A stretch of 64,000 nucleotides of DNA from Rugalucina vietnamica (GCA_964017185.1 OZ024884.1:18012048-18076047); one strand, 5' to 3'; shown: positions 1-11,185, numbered from the stretch's first letter. The notes: generated by a model from the sequence alone, not told the origin. Numbers and translations are program-made.

Positions 1-148
1 TGGGAGTGGTTATAAAGGTCCTGCTCAGTACAGTCGGCCAACGCTTGCAACTATGCAATTAAGCCTGTAGCAACAGCCATTTCGGAAGAATCCTAGTTAA
101 CTATAATAAAAATTCTTTTCAGCATTTACTTCACTTATCCCCATCATT

Positions 149-409
149 AATCACGAAAACATATCCGTGTAATATAGTATAACCACTTTTATATAGCAAA
201 ACTGGGGTATATGGGGGTATACCTGTTTTCTTATTTTTGCTCCAAAACATAGATAGTGGGTACTCGTTAGAACCGCCTCGGCGAGGCGGTTCTAACGTGT
301 ACCCACATTGTATGTTTTGAGCGAAAATATTAGAAAAATAAAAAAAATTCATCCGAAAATTTTCAATTTTTACAGCTAAAAAATCTCTGTTTATTGCATT
401 TCGTAATGA
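149..409 (+). mobile_element. Family A palindromic MITE-like copy A1
   Basis: Reference description of family A. The left end resembles CATCAGGAAAACATGTCC. Next come a CCCCACTTTTATATAGCAAA block and its partner AAAACTGGGGTAT, then CTTATTTTTGCTC. The central hairpin reads AAAACATAGATTGTGGGTAC and its complement around the tip CCGCCTCGGCGAGGCGG (here 271-287). A TTTTTACAGCTGAAAA block follows, and the end GCAAGTTTTCGTAATG is an imperfect inverted copy of the start. No coding capacity. This copy keeps both hairpin arms. The superfamily cannot be assigned, because no clear target duplication was seen. Confidence 0.75.
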
Positions 410-805
410 CAATAAGTGCGATGGAAGAAATGTTGACGAACGTTTATAAAGGAATGTATGCCGGTGAAGACGTGGTGGTGGTGTTGGTTGGGGGGGGGGC
501 GGGGGGGGGGAGGCAGGATCTTTCCTGTGAATATGTGTGATTGCCCTTTTTAACGTGTGTTTAGTATAAAAGCATAACTAAACAATAGGATCTGTGACAG
601 AAGTGTTGATGCGTGAAGTTAATTTACATCCCTGTAATCAGTGATTAAGTAATGTCTGTGAATTGCCAACATTCTTTATAATTGCAAAAAAAGCAAATAG
701 TATGAAAGCCCGAACGCCCATACATCAGTGGGTATTCCGCCTATTGTGCTCTGTCGTGAAATGCTTGTGGCGTCTTATGACCATACCACTTTGTTGTCCG
801 ATTAT
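410..805. other. No gene seen; G-run
   Basis: Intergenic or intronic sequence with a G-run at about 489-512, interrupted by single C and A bases and therefore a possible G-quadruplex site. The short open frames here look random. Confidence 0.5.
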
Positions 806-1437
806 CTGGGCCCAGTTGTTCAAAATTAACGATGTCGTTTGTTAACGAGTCGTTAAAATTTGATTTCAAATGGCAATATTACAAATATTCTAATATTTGT
901 TTTTTGAAAAATGTGGAAATCTTTTGCAGTGCAGTGTATTTGCTTTTGAAGTCGATATGTAATAGTTACAAATTGAGGGCTTAATGGGACACCTGGACTA
1001 TAAAAGGCCGAATTAGGTGTCGTATCTCAGTTTTTGCTTAGCCACCAACCTGTCAAATTCTCTCTGAGCTCTCCAATATACAACACCTGCAATACTCAAT
1101 TCTGATTGGATATTGCTTCATGGAGCAAAGTTACCTGTGGAATTATTGACCAGCTCTTCCCAGCTGACACACGGCGTCAGAATGACGTCAGATCGACGTC
1201 GATGCGGCGTCATGATATGACGTCATTCTGACGTCATGTGCCCGCTGAGTTATGAGCAAATTCAATATCACAGGTATTCCAGTTGGATTATAATTCCTGG
1301 GCCAGTAGTTAAGTCACTCCTACTAAAATCCCAACAGGTAAATTCTAGGTAATAAAACGCTCGCCGGGTGGCATCAAATGTGCCCCTTTAATTAATGACA
1401 GTGTTTAGCTAACGAAGTTTTCAACAACTGGGCCCAG
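806..1437. mobile_element. Family F fold-back copy F1, interrupted
   Basis: Family F has CTGGGCCCAG termini followed by TTGTTCAAAATTAACGA, and the mirror image at the other end (TTCAACAACTGGGCCCAG). The left arm is about 806-960 and the right arm about 1395-1437. The roughly 430 bp between them is not found in the other F copies, so F1 appears to have received an insertion. The family C palindrome lies inside that insert. Confidence 0.6.
1159..1249. mobile_element. Family C palindrome C1 (TGACGTCA-rich)
   Basis: A near-perfect inverted repeat. It opens with CCCAGCTGACAC and closes with GTGCCCGCTGAG, and it contains repeated GACGTC and TGACGTCA-like words (ATGACGTCAGATCGACGTCG). TGACGTCA is the CRE/ATF bZIP consensus. 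It matches a second copy at 49101-49209. Confidence 0.65.
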
Positions 1438-2400
1438 AATGCGTTGGCTAATATCCGAAAATACAAAAAAAAATAAATGGACAGTGCGTATGCGTATCAT
1501 GCTCGCACGCGGTGACAGGCGCTGTTGAAGTTGTAATATGATAAAAGAACAATGTGTTTTCTCATGATCTCGGAATCGCTTCATCATAATCATGTTAAGT
1601 TTAAACGGGTTAATATTTCAGCGTTTGCATAAAACTGCACGTAAGCTTTATTTGGTATTCAGGTAAATTGAGAGGAGGTCACTGGGTTACATTTTCCTAA
1701 AGGAATGCAGTCGTCCAATGCAAGGCTAGGCAAAAACTGTAAACGCGTACGTCTACTAAGACTGTTAAGAAATCAATTAGACAATTTCCATTTAATGATC
1801 GAACAAAGCGAACGGCCATGCTTAATTACATGTTTTACTGAACCACTTTCGTTGGTTTATAACTTTGGTCCATCTGCATTGTATACTATAAGGTCTTGCT
1901 TTGTAAATAGATACGTGTTTACTACTGCGTAAATTGTAATTTAAGAAAGACAGGTCAAGTTCGCCCTCTGGTTTCAATGATATAATTTTCACCAAGACTG
2001 TAATGTCCACTAGACAACCGATCACATATCAGAAATGGTGAGTTGTTTTATATAATTTTCCTAAACACTTTACGTTTAGGCAAAATAGTGATGTTGATAA
2101 GAAGTTAAATAGAACTAAACTTAATGTTAAAAATCACATCACAATATTGCTGAAATTGTGACCCTTGTCATTTTCACGACAGTTACATGTATTATACAAA
2201 GCTTAGTACAAAGTTTTCAATCAATTTTACCCATGCCCCTCTCTCTTGTCTTCTTTCCGATGAATCCAAAGTCAGTTTTCAGAGTAAAATCGTGATACAC
2301 TCTAATCAATATAAGAATAATTTGCCGAGTACAGTGCTTCGTAAAAGCATCACCAATCCGATAGAAGTATCTCAAGTTCATAACATAATATAATTACAGC
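1438..2400. other. No gene supported
   Basis: AT-rich sequence with short open frames of 60-75 codons on both strands. None has a recognisable motif or convincing splice sites. Upstream exons of the 2631 gene could lie here, but none can be identified. Confidence 0.4.
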
Positions 2401-2404
2401 ATGT

Positions 2405-2575
2405 ACATGGTGGTGCTTCTGTTGTGGTCCGTTTTATGTTTTGTGCCGATTTTTTTCGTTGTTTGCATCTTTGATATACCTAGTCATATACTAAATTCAA
2501 TCTTGGTAACGGAGTGGTAACCTAATTGGAAATAGCTGCTTACTAGGTTGACAATATTATCGTTGGTTGTCGCTT
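2405..2575 (+). repeat. Penelope-tail-like repeat fragment
   Basis: The segment GGTGCTTCTGTTGTGG...GTTTTATG and the later GGAAATAGCTGCTTACTAGG resemble 6675-6820 (CTTCTGTGGTGG, GGGAAAATAGCTGCTCATTC). It is therefore probably an old fragment of the same tail sequence found behind the Penelope-like element. Similarity was judged by eye. Confidence 0.35.
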
Positions 2576-2630
2576 CACTTTTCCTGGGCATCGCTTCATT
2601 TTAGCTTATCTGATGTATTTCACTTTTCAG

Positions 2631-3002
2631 GCGACGTTCCGATACCTTGTAATGTTTCTCCTCTCACTCGCCCTTTTCGGCTACACCCACGAAGCCGAAG
2701 CGAACCTAGATTCAGGGAGCTGCATACTCGCCTGTAGCAAGACATTCGTTCTAGCAAACAAATGGATCTGTTATCGTTGTGCCAAGAATCCTCCTGTGGA
2801 TGCTGCGATGTGCAAATTTGCCTGTAAGTTCACGTCATGGAATCCATGGCCTCTAACAGAAATCTGTGAAGCTTGCTTTGAACGGCAGAAACAAATGATG
2901 AGAATTCTGTGCAAGGATGAATGTGTTCCCATTAATTATGACGAAGATAATGAACTGTGTTTCGCGTGTACCCATCAACTAAACGGCATTGCTACGATGT
3001 AA
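2631..3002 (+). CDS. Secreted cysteine-rich protein, last coding exon (12 Cys, three repeats)
   Basis: The exon follows a good splice acceptor (TTTCACTTTTCAG, ending at 2630). It opens in phase 0 with GCG ACG and ends at TAA 3000-3002. An internal ATG at 2652 begins a signal-peptide-like stretch, MFLLSLALFGYTHEAEA, with an Ala-x-Ala cleavage site. Upstream residues ATFRYLV could belong to the same signal sequence. The mature part has 12 cysteines in three tandem modules of pattern CxxxC-x(11-13)-CxxC: CILAC..CYRC, CKFAC..CEAC and CKDEC..CFAC. The modules are separated by 10-11 residues. The layout suggests three disulfide-linked helical hairpins, secreted from the cell. I do not recognise the family. 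A role in defence, shell matrix or signalling is possible but not shown. The upstream exons were not found, so the true N-terminus is open. Codon use and frame are clean, unlike the decayed transposons nearby. Confidence 0.65.
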   Translation, partial: ATFRYLVMFLLSLALFGYTHEAEANLDSGSCILACSKTFVLANKWICYRCAKNPPVDAAMCKFACKFTSWNPWPLTEICEACFERQKQMMRILCKDECVPINYDEDNELCFACTHQLNGIATM

Positions 3003-3126
3003 AGGTTAACTGATGTAATTTATTACATATTGTAATTACTTTGTTTTTCACGTGATTTCAAACAATTAATTGCATATTTATTTGATCAGTGCTTAATTTC
3101 ACATGTATTGTATACAGTTTGAGAGA

Positions 3127-3132
3127 AATAAA
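3127..3132 (+). promoter_or_regulatory. Polyadenylation signal AATAAA
   Basis: AATAAA lies 125 bp after the stop of the cysteine-rich exon, in an AT-rich 3' UTR and followed by GT/T-rich sequence. This fits the exon being terminal. Confidence 0.6.
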
Positions 3133-3439
3133 GTTTTGTTATGCTTTGTTATGTTACATATTGTAATTACTTCGTTTTTTTACTCGCTTTCATTAAACAT
3201 TGTGTCAATTGTGCTTTTGGGTACGTTAGTTTTGCTTGTTTACAATAATATTCCTGTAAATGATCATTTATATACCATCATATACATTTGATATGTTATT
3301 TGTATTTTTGACTCTGTCGACTGACCTAAGTCTCTATAGATCCATGATAGACATAGGCTTTACGGACGGGACAGCCTAATTCCAGCCTCAAAACCAAGGA
3401 TGGCAATGGCCAAAACAACAAATAAGCATAATTGTTATT

Positions 3440-4272
3440 TTTAAAAAAACTATGGTTCACTCTATTTGGCATGTAATGACAGAAAGACTTTTTTCACTTC
3501 CTCTGACCAAAGTCGGTATACACTTTGGTCATGTCAGAATGTGTGCGACGCCTTATCCTATCTCCTGGATAATATTTATATTAGATTTGGGACCAAGTTA
3601 TACAGACAAATTGTTGGAATTCCGATGGGTACAAATTGCGCACCTCTCGTAGCTGATTTATTTTTATACTGCTACGAAACAGATTTCATGGATTTTCTTA
3701 ACCATGATAATCAAGCTGATGTTATCGAGGCGTTTAATTCGACTTCTAGATACCGCGATGACCTTTTGAATATTGACAACCCTTATTTTGAAGGTATGGT
3801 CAATCAAATTTATCCACCTGAACTACAGTTGAACAAAACCAATATCTCAGATACCGAAGCCCCCTTTTTAGATTTACATCTTTCTGTTGCAAATGGATTT
3901 GTTTCTTCTAAAATTTATGATAAGCGCGATGACTTTGATTTTGATATAGTAAATTTTCCGTTTTTGGATGGTGACGTTCCTCGTCGTGCTACTTATGGTG
4001 TATACATTTAGCAACTTATTAGGTTTGCTAGAGTCTGCAATCATGTTACAGACTTCAACGCTCGAAATAAATGCTTAACGGCCAAACTTCTCCAACAGGG
4101 CTATCGGTATCATAAACTTCGAAAAACATTTTCTATATTTTATCGTAGACACTATGAATTGATTCCAAATATGATGTTGAGTTAAAGACGCTTTTAGGTG
4201 AGAGCCTTTCGGACCCAGAATTTTATATTGACTTGGTTTACAAATTTAAGAAACTAATAGGAAGTAATGATT

Positions 4273-4314
<42 letters not shown>

Positions 4315-4545
4315 CAGTTCAGAAAAATCATTACACGTTACATACATATAGTTTATAACTTGAACGTTATGCGACAGTCTGCATGCTTAGTTTTTAACCC
4401 AATCATGGCTGATAACTATGCTGCCTTCTTTAATTGCACGCCGGTGGGTCGGGCGTCAGACTCTATGATGGCCCCGACAAAGCTTTTCATTTTAGTTGGT
4501 TGGGGCCGGAGCTTCTTGTCTGTTGCTTGGCCCACCCGGGTCTAA
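3440..4545 (+). mobile_element. Penelope-like element, reverse-transcriptase fragment (decayed)
   Basis: The conceptual product contains the stretches RYTLWSCQNVCDAL, GIPMGTNCAPLVADLFLY and SDTEAPFLDLHLSV. These are familiar from the RT region of Penelope-like elements of marine invertebrates. Further similarity (RQSACLVFNP, FNCTPVGRASDS) continues to about 4540. The element is truncated at its 5' end; the upstream RT part is absent. It carries several breaks, and a poly(T) run at 4275-4314 lies within it. No GIY-YIG nuclease region was recognised. It is a dead copy. Confidence 0.7.
4275..4314. repeat. Poly(T) tract
   Basis: About 40 consecutive T, lying within the Penelope-like remnant. Confidence 0.9.
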
Positions 4546-4699
4546 CTGGTGTTTTTCTTTTGCCCCGGAGTTAGTAAGTTATTCGGCGCCGTAGGGTAGC
4601 AACTCAATCTGTGAGTCCTGGTTTTTGATTCATTAGGATGTTTATCGTGATTTATCTGTTTGTTCTTGGTGAGTTATTGACTAGTTAGAGACCGAAGAA

Positions 4700-4783
4700 C
4701 TAACTAAATGTTATGAACCACTGCAGAAGCTGAGGGTGGGGTTATGGCCATGTAAAACCGGTTTAAGCCCCCTCCCAGTTATT
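4700..4783 (+). repeat. Penelope tail repeat, copy 1 (left part)
   Basis: CACTGCAGAAGCTGAGGGTG and GGTTATGGCCATGTAAAACC are shared with 6587-6640. The copy resumes at 6301 after the inserted element. Confidence 0.6.
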
Positions 4784-6300
4784 AGCTCACCTGAGCCGAA
4801 GGCTCACAGGTGAGCTTATAGTATACCCATGATCCGTCGCCCGTCGGATCGTCGTCCGTCGTCCGTCCGTCCGTCCACAATTTCAAAGATCTTCTTCTCT
4901 GAAACCGCTAGGCCAATCAAAGCCAAACTTCACATGGAGCATCCTTAGGAAGGGGGAACGAAAGTTTGTATAAATGGTCAAGGTCACATGACCAAGATGG
5001 CCGCCATGGCTATAAATAGCAAAAACCTTTAAAAATCTTCTTCTCCAGAACCAGTAGGCCTATGATTTTGAAACTTGGCATGAAGCATCAGGCAATAGAG
5101 CTCTACAAAGTTTGTATAAATCATGACCCTGGGATGACCTTGACCTTTTTTACGGCAAGGTCAACTTAGGCTACCCATGCATTTGAGTGGGAAAAAATAG
5201 GAAAATGTCATTTAATGGCAAAAAAACTTGCTAGGAATGAGCAAATGGACAGAATATTCATGTTTATGAAAATATTTTGGGCCCAGAGGGTTGTCTGCCC
5301 CTGTCCCGGGGCTATATACATGTGTATGACCATAATATTCAAACATCTTCTTCTCTGAAACCGCTTGGCCAATCAAAGCCAAACTTTATGTGGAGCATTT
5401 TTAGGAAGAGTGAATGAAAGTTTGTATAAATGGTCAAGGTCACATGACCAAGATGGCCGCCATGGCTATAAATAGCAAAAACCTTTAAAAATCTTCTTCT
5501 CCAGAACCAGAAGGCCTATGATTTTGAAACTTGGCGTGAAGCATCACGCAATGCAGCTCTACAAGTTTGTATAAATCATGACCCTGGGATGACCTTATCC
5601 TTTTTTACAGAAAGGTCAACTTAGGCCGCCCATGCATTTGAATGGGGAAAAAATAGGAAAATGTCATTTAATGGCAAAAAACTTGCTAGGAATGAGCAAA
5701 TGGACAGAAGGTTTATGATTATGAAAATATTTTGGGCCCAGAGGGTTGTCTGCCCCTGCCCCGGGGCTATATACATGTGTATGACAAACATCTTCTTCTC
5801 TGAAACCGCTTGGCCAATCAAAGCCAAACTTTATGTGGAGCATTCTTAGGAAGAGTGAATGAAATTTTGTATAAATGGTCAAGGTCACATGACCAAGATG
5901 GCCGCCATGGCTATACATAGCAAAAACCTTTAAAAATGTTCTTCTCCAGAACCAGAAGGCCTATGATTTTGAAACTTGGCATGAAGCATCAGGCAATAGA
6001 GCTCTACAAAGTTTGTATAAATCATGACCCTGGGATGACCTTGACCTTTTTTACGGCAAGGTCAATTTAGGTTGCCCACACATTTGAATGGGGAAAATTG
6101 TTACAATGTCATTTGAAGGGCAAAACTTGCAGTAAATTGGCAAATTGACTGAATCTTTATGATTTAAAAAAATGATTCCAGAGGTTGCTCTGACCCTGCC
6201 CTAGGGTTATATACATGTATATTACCATTCTGGTCAAACAAGTTTATTGGTATATATCTCAGGTCTCAGGTGAGCGTTTACAGGACCATTGGTCCTCTGG
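4784..6300 (+). mobile_element. Non-autonomous tandem-core element, Helitron/Helentron-like
   Basis: The left end is AGCTCACCTGAGCCGAAGG, a self-complementary AGCTCACCTG/CAGGTGAGCT pair. A GTCCGTCC-rich stretch and a tandem core follow. The right end has GTCTCAGGTGAGC and then the hairpin AGGACCATTGGTCCT directly before CTGG. A hairpin next to CTRR, tandem core repeats and no coding sequence recall non-autonomous Helitrons/Helentrons and bivalve 'pearl'-type elements. It sits inside a Penelope tail repeat: CAGTTAT before it, TATAACTGACCG after it. The assignment is an inference from structure; no Rep/Hel gene is present. Confidence 0.6.
4890..6235 (+). repeat. Three tandem units of about 450 bp
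   Basis: TCTTCTTCTCTGAAACCGC begins units at 4890, 5346 and 5791 (periods 456 and 445). Each unit has a half-unit echo (TCTTCTTCTCCAGAACCAG), so the 450-mer itself looks like an old duplication. The third unit diverges after about 6100. Open frames inside are by-products of the repeat. Confidence 0.85.
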
Positions 6301-6960
6301 TTTATAACTGACCGTTCCAAGGCGGGACTGCTGCTGTGGCTCATATTTATCCAAGTTATTCCAATAATGAGTTTTTGTTGTATGACTTTGTGGCCACTCG
6401 AATACCATTTGGCTGTTCACTTAGCCCTCTGCATTTTATTTGTTGAGTCCAAGCTAGCACTGTGACTACCTTACCTTCAATGGCTGCTCACCCTGCATTC
6501 TGTTGTACATGTTATACGTTGGTACCTTTATTTTATATCTCTTAACATGATTTCCTTATTGCTTGTTTATATGTGTGTGTATATCAGAGCCACTGCAGAA
6601 GATGAGGGTGAGGTTATGGCCATGTAAAACCGGTTTAAGCCCGCCAGTAATTTGTGTTACTGATCGTTCCGAGGCGATACTTCTGTGGTGGTTCTTTTTG
6701 TTTTATGTCTTGGTGTTTAAAATTTTTGTGCTGTTGGCGCCTTATGTATGTTTCATATTTTTAGTTAAGTTTAGGTACATGTAACTGAGTGGCCACCTAT
6801 TGGGAAAATAGCTGCTCATTCGGCTTACGACATGTCTTCATGGTATAAGTACCTGATTGTTAATTTTGTTTTTTTCCACCTCGGTTTTTGGAGTGGGAAT
6901 CTTTTTCTGATTACGCCTTTTCCTGATCTTTGCCTGCTTGTACCTTCTTATTCCAAGCCA
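6301..6960 (+). repeat. Penelope tail repeat, rest of copy 1 and copy 2
   Basis: 6301-6560 continues copy 1. Copy 2 begins near 6587 with CACTGCAGAAGATGAGGGTG and shares CTGATCGTTCCGAGGCG-type sequence with 6307 (CTGACCGTTCCAAGGCG). Direct repeats around or behind the RT are usual for Penelope-like elements. Confidence 0.5.
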
Positions 6961-8500
6961 TTAGCTAAAACAATACATATATACTTAACCAATTTCCCAA
7001 CGCACCTAGTAAGATTTTTGCCAATATTTCAAAAAAGAATCGACCAAAAATGTTCAAATTCAAAACATGATAAGATACATCATTTTGAAATAATGTGGTG
7101 AAATTTTATTGCGATCGGCGATTTCTATCGACATTTATTGAGATTTTTGTTAGCACACCCACGATTCGAAAAATCAGGAAATACGTATTGAAAACAACGG
7201 TAGTGTAAGGTAAGGATAAATCGTTAACGTTATAAAATAATTTGCAGAACATTTTTATTGTGTTGTTGTGAGAATTACGTCCATAATTCAATTACAAAGA
7301 TTGAAATTTACTGCTTAAGTAAGTTCCCAAAAGGGCAAATAAATTTCGAATCTATCAGTTCAATTCATCTAAACAAATTAATATATTAGCTTGTACCACC
7401 GCTAAACAACGCTGTCGCATGGATAGAATGTGATTTCCTATTACATGTGGAATGTTAGACCACTCAGCAACCAACACTTGCTCTAACTGTCAACGGGTTT
7501 GAGGATTTGCAGGAATTACAAAACAATTTTAAGGACTACAACTGAGTCTTTGTATGAGTAAACGGACGGACGGACAGACTGGAAGTGGAAACGAACTTCA
7601 CTTAATGACAAAATGGTTGCCTTTCAAACTTGAACTCGAATGATACCAAATGGTTGTGTTAAAGCAAGAAAATATGGCGAAATTAAGACTTCCTTTTTGC
7701 ATTGACTTTAAACGTCCCTGCGTAAAAGACGGAACCCCCTCAACTAAACCGATCGCTCCAGCCATGTTTTCAACAGATAGACGAACCATTTTTATTGACT
7801 TCGATATGATACATGACCAGGCTTCCAATAAAAGTTTCAGAATGCGAAAAAGCTACATACCACAAGGAGCACGTGCAGAAAACATGTTTTTCGTGATTTT
7901 CTTATTGCGCGATTCCTAGAGAAAATTTGTGTGAAATAGCCTAGTAGGTCCATGTGAAACTTACCTGCATTTTTACCGGAAAATACCGATGAATTATTGG
8001 ATTTCCGTAGGCAATGACAGGTAGACCTTACCTGTCCAATTTGGTTACCAATTAACATTAGATTGCTATGGAAAGCAGTTTTTATACAATTATATTATTT
8101 TTATTTAAAAAGTTAGAAACAGGATGCTGTTATATCCATATTATACAATTTATCAGCTTTCTGATGATATAAATTTTATTTGATTTGAGTTTGATCTTTT
8201 TGCTTCCCGAGTCGTCGGAAGGTGGCATATTGTTACCCTATATCAAACTATTGAGAAAGGGTCAAAACGCGTGTTTCACCATTTTTACGTCTAATTAAAC
8301 AAAAAGATATTTTATGGAAATTTAGGATGCTGTTATATTTGTAATCTGCACATTCCATACTTTACATACGTATAAATTTAATGACTCTAGTAATAGTCCT
8401 TTTTGCTTCCCTAATACAGGATAATACCAGTTTCAACTCTTTCTGGAAATTATTTTTGTTTGGAATTTGACTAAGTCCGCACCATGAATATTACAGGTAA
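6961..8500. other. No gene supported; diverged direct repeats near 8120 and 8330
   Basis: AT-rich sequence. AGGATGCTGTTATAT recurs at about 8122 and 8327, each followed about 85 bp later by CTTTTTGCTTCCC. This is a diverged direct repeat of roughly 205 bp. Small open frames have no recognisable content. Confidence 0.45.
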
Positions 8501-8509
8501 CTGTGTTAT

Positions 8510-9130
8510 ATCGATGCGCAATTGGTTGCCACAGATAATGGAAATATGTGAGATATTCAAGAAAGTACTTTAGTTTAATACCCGAAGGGGCCAAAATACT
8601 TTACTATAAAAATGCTCAAAATTTTATCTTTGAGATTAAATATTGTATGTCTGCACTTTCAAAAGCTGACATTATGTCCTATACACTTATTTTACAAAAA
8701 CTGAATATTTCAAGAATTCATGTGCGGTCAATAACGGAGTACAGAATTACATGTATATACGATATCATATATCATTATCATGTTAATTATTATGGTTATG
8801 TTTGTTGTTATTATTATTTTTAATATTTGATCAGGCATTTGAAGTTTATAATAATTTTATTTTGATGCCGTAATATCGAAGCGTCATTGGCTGTCTCAGG
8901 ATAATGAAAGACGCGAGAAGTTTAGTTTAACCGATGATTCAAAAAATACTTTTCAAAGCTTTATCTCTGAAATGAAATATTGATTTTGAACATTATGCCC
9001 AAAACACTTACGTGTACTTCTTAGTCAAAAATGTATAATTAAAAAAATCATGTACATTCAAGTTATATTAATCATTATCATTTTACTATTATGAAAATAA
9101 TTTTTATCGCGTATTTTATCGAGATGCCGT
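8510..9130. repeat. Diverged tandem duplication, about 360 bp unit
   Basis: ATCGATGCGCAATTGGTTGC and ATCGAAGCGTCATTGGCTG start two related units about 365 bp apart. Shared words follow (TTTAGTTTAA, TTTATCTCTGA-like, ATTATCAT). Strong divergence implies an old duplication. Confidence 0.45.
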
Positions 9131-9426
9131 AATCCTACACGATCAAACACAAAATTTAAATCCCGCAACCAGTTTAAGAAAACAAATTATCCATTTAACG
9201 TTTTACAAGTATTTCACACATATTGAAGTCATCATTGAACAAACCGACCTAATATAATTACTCGAGTCATGATGACACTGTGCCTTAACTGAGAAAAATC
9301 AAAGGTAATGGTTCTTCTTCTTTTAACTTCAAAGCATTTCAAAAATTAAATCATAATTATATACTGCGTGAAGACTTCTGCATTTATCAATTCTAATTAT
9401 GAGTAGACCCGAGTCGCATGTACTTT

Positions 9427-9449
9427 CTTTCTTTCTTTCTTTCTTTCTT
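9427..9449. repeat. (TTTC)n microsatellite
   Basis: Simple TTTC repeats. Confidence 0.85.
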
Positions 9450-10356
9450 CTTATATGCGGTATATGAATTCCTTGATAAAGCACAAATCATTTGATATAT
9501 TCTAATAAAAAAAATAATCATCTGGGGAATTATACCTATTCTGAAATTTTAAAAAAAGGAAAACACTATCATGCATCTGCACAAACTGATCATCGATCAC
9601 TCTTAAAAAATCTCGAAGTAGCTTACTGTTTTAAACAAGTTATAATATCCTGTTGCGTGGTATTACATCAAGTTTGCAGTAGGCAAGTTTGCAACATCCT
9701 GAAAAATCTAGTTTTACCAAATGTGTACAACAAACGCATAGCTGTGTAGCTTTTGCGCATTCTGATAAATATCATATATTCGGTGTTGTCTCTCTGAGCA
9801 GTATTCTTGCATATGTCCAACCGCCGACCAGCATTAACTACGCATCTCTTCATCGTTATGTTTGTCGTTTGAAACAAAATGGAAACTCGCTACTCTGGTT
9901 GCACATGTTTACTTATATCAGACATGTTCCCAGGCCCGAAAACAGGCTTTCTTGCGCTGAGCCGAATATATACAGATGTTTACAAAACATTGTTTTTATA
10001 GTAGACAAACTTCGCACCCCAAGGCAAAGTGAGAAGAGGGGACAGCGGCCAGGTGGCACGCGTGACCTAAAAGGGAAAATTGAAGTACGGACATATTCGA
10101 CAAAAAACTAAATGCCGGGCCAAAATTAATAATAATATCAATATTTGATAACTTTGATAATATTTTCAACAAAAGAGAGTAAAATCAAATACATGGGCGG
10201 ATTTATCAAATAACTGCATATTCTTGACCGCAGAACCAGAAGCCTAGGCTGATCCGAGTAACTGTTTCCTATGGAAACAAAAGGCAGTTTTGCCAGACAG
10301 TGGCTTTTGTCGGACAGAGGATAACAAAAATAATCATTTAGAAAAACACATCGGGT
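9450..10356. other. No gene supported
   Basis: One open frame (9689-10111, plus) lacks a recognisable motif, signal peptide or splice context and may be random. Confidence 0.4.
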
Positions 10357-10365
10357 GTTTTATGA

Positions 10366-11185
10366 GGGTGCAGGACATTTCGTCTAAAACCATTTCGTCT
10401 AAAAGCCATTTCGTCTAAAGGACATTTCGTCTAAAAGCCATTTCGTCTAAACGACATTTCGTCTAAAGGACATTTCGTCTAATGGACATTTCGTCTAAAG
10501 AACATTTCGTCTAATGGACAATTCGTCTAAAAAATCTAGTGGGTGCGACATTTGGTCTAAAAAAAAGTTAAGAAAAAATAAGAATTTTAGACCAAATGTC
10601 GCACCTTACTGGAAATCAATTTCAGATATGTGACTTGAAATATTTATTTATCATTTCTGTTCATCTGCAAGCTTATGGTGACAATACATGTATATTGATC
10701 TATCTTAACTGGTCATTAGAAGCAGTTATCAAACGGGTAGCTATAATGCAGTGTTTAGGATTATAAGTTTTGGTCCATTGTTGTCTGTTGCAGTTGTTGA
10801 TTGGTAAATAATAAAAGCATTATATATTTTTTAAATAAAAGATGCTGCTGCAACACCGCTGGAGGGATTGGCTACAATTTGTCATATTAAATAACAAAAT
10901 TGATATCCAATGAAATGTTGTTCAAAAATATTTTCCTTATCATTTATGTTTTAGACGAGTTTTAGACGAATTTTAGACGAATTTAGACATTTTTAGACGA
11001 ATTTTAGACGAAATGTCGTATTCGACGAAATGTCTATTAGACGAAATGTCCATTAGACGAAATGTCCTTTAGACGAAATGTCATTTAGACCAAATGTCTT
11101 TTAGACGAAATGTCCTTTAGACGAAATGTCCTTTAGACGAAATGGCTTTTAGACGAAATGGTTTTAGACGAAATGTCATGGATCC
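10366..11185. mobile_element. MULE-like fold-back element made of short tandem repeats
   Basis: Both arms are tandem arrays of a 16-17 bp unit, GGACATTTCGTCTAAA, in opposite orientation: 10371-10560 left, 10953-11178 right. The loop between is about 390 bp. The ends are GGGTGCAGGACATTTCG and, inverted, GGATCCATGACATTTCG. The 9 bp sequence GTTTTATGA stands on both sides (10357-10365 and 11186-11194), an exact target-site duplication. A 9 bp TSD with long inverted repeats is typical of Mutator-like elements; terminal arrays of short repeats recall FB elements. No transposase is present, so it is non-autonomous. Confidence 0.8.

Noticed and set aside
5621-5918. Overlapping open frames on both strands in the 4784 element
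   Set aside because: They repeat with the 450 bp core and have no conserved motif.
10371-10560. Regularly spaced short repeats that might suggest a CRISPR array
   Set aside because: The units are contiguous 16-17 bp repeats without spacers, mirrored at 10953-11178 and flanked by a TSD. This is a eukaryotic fold-back element.
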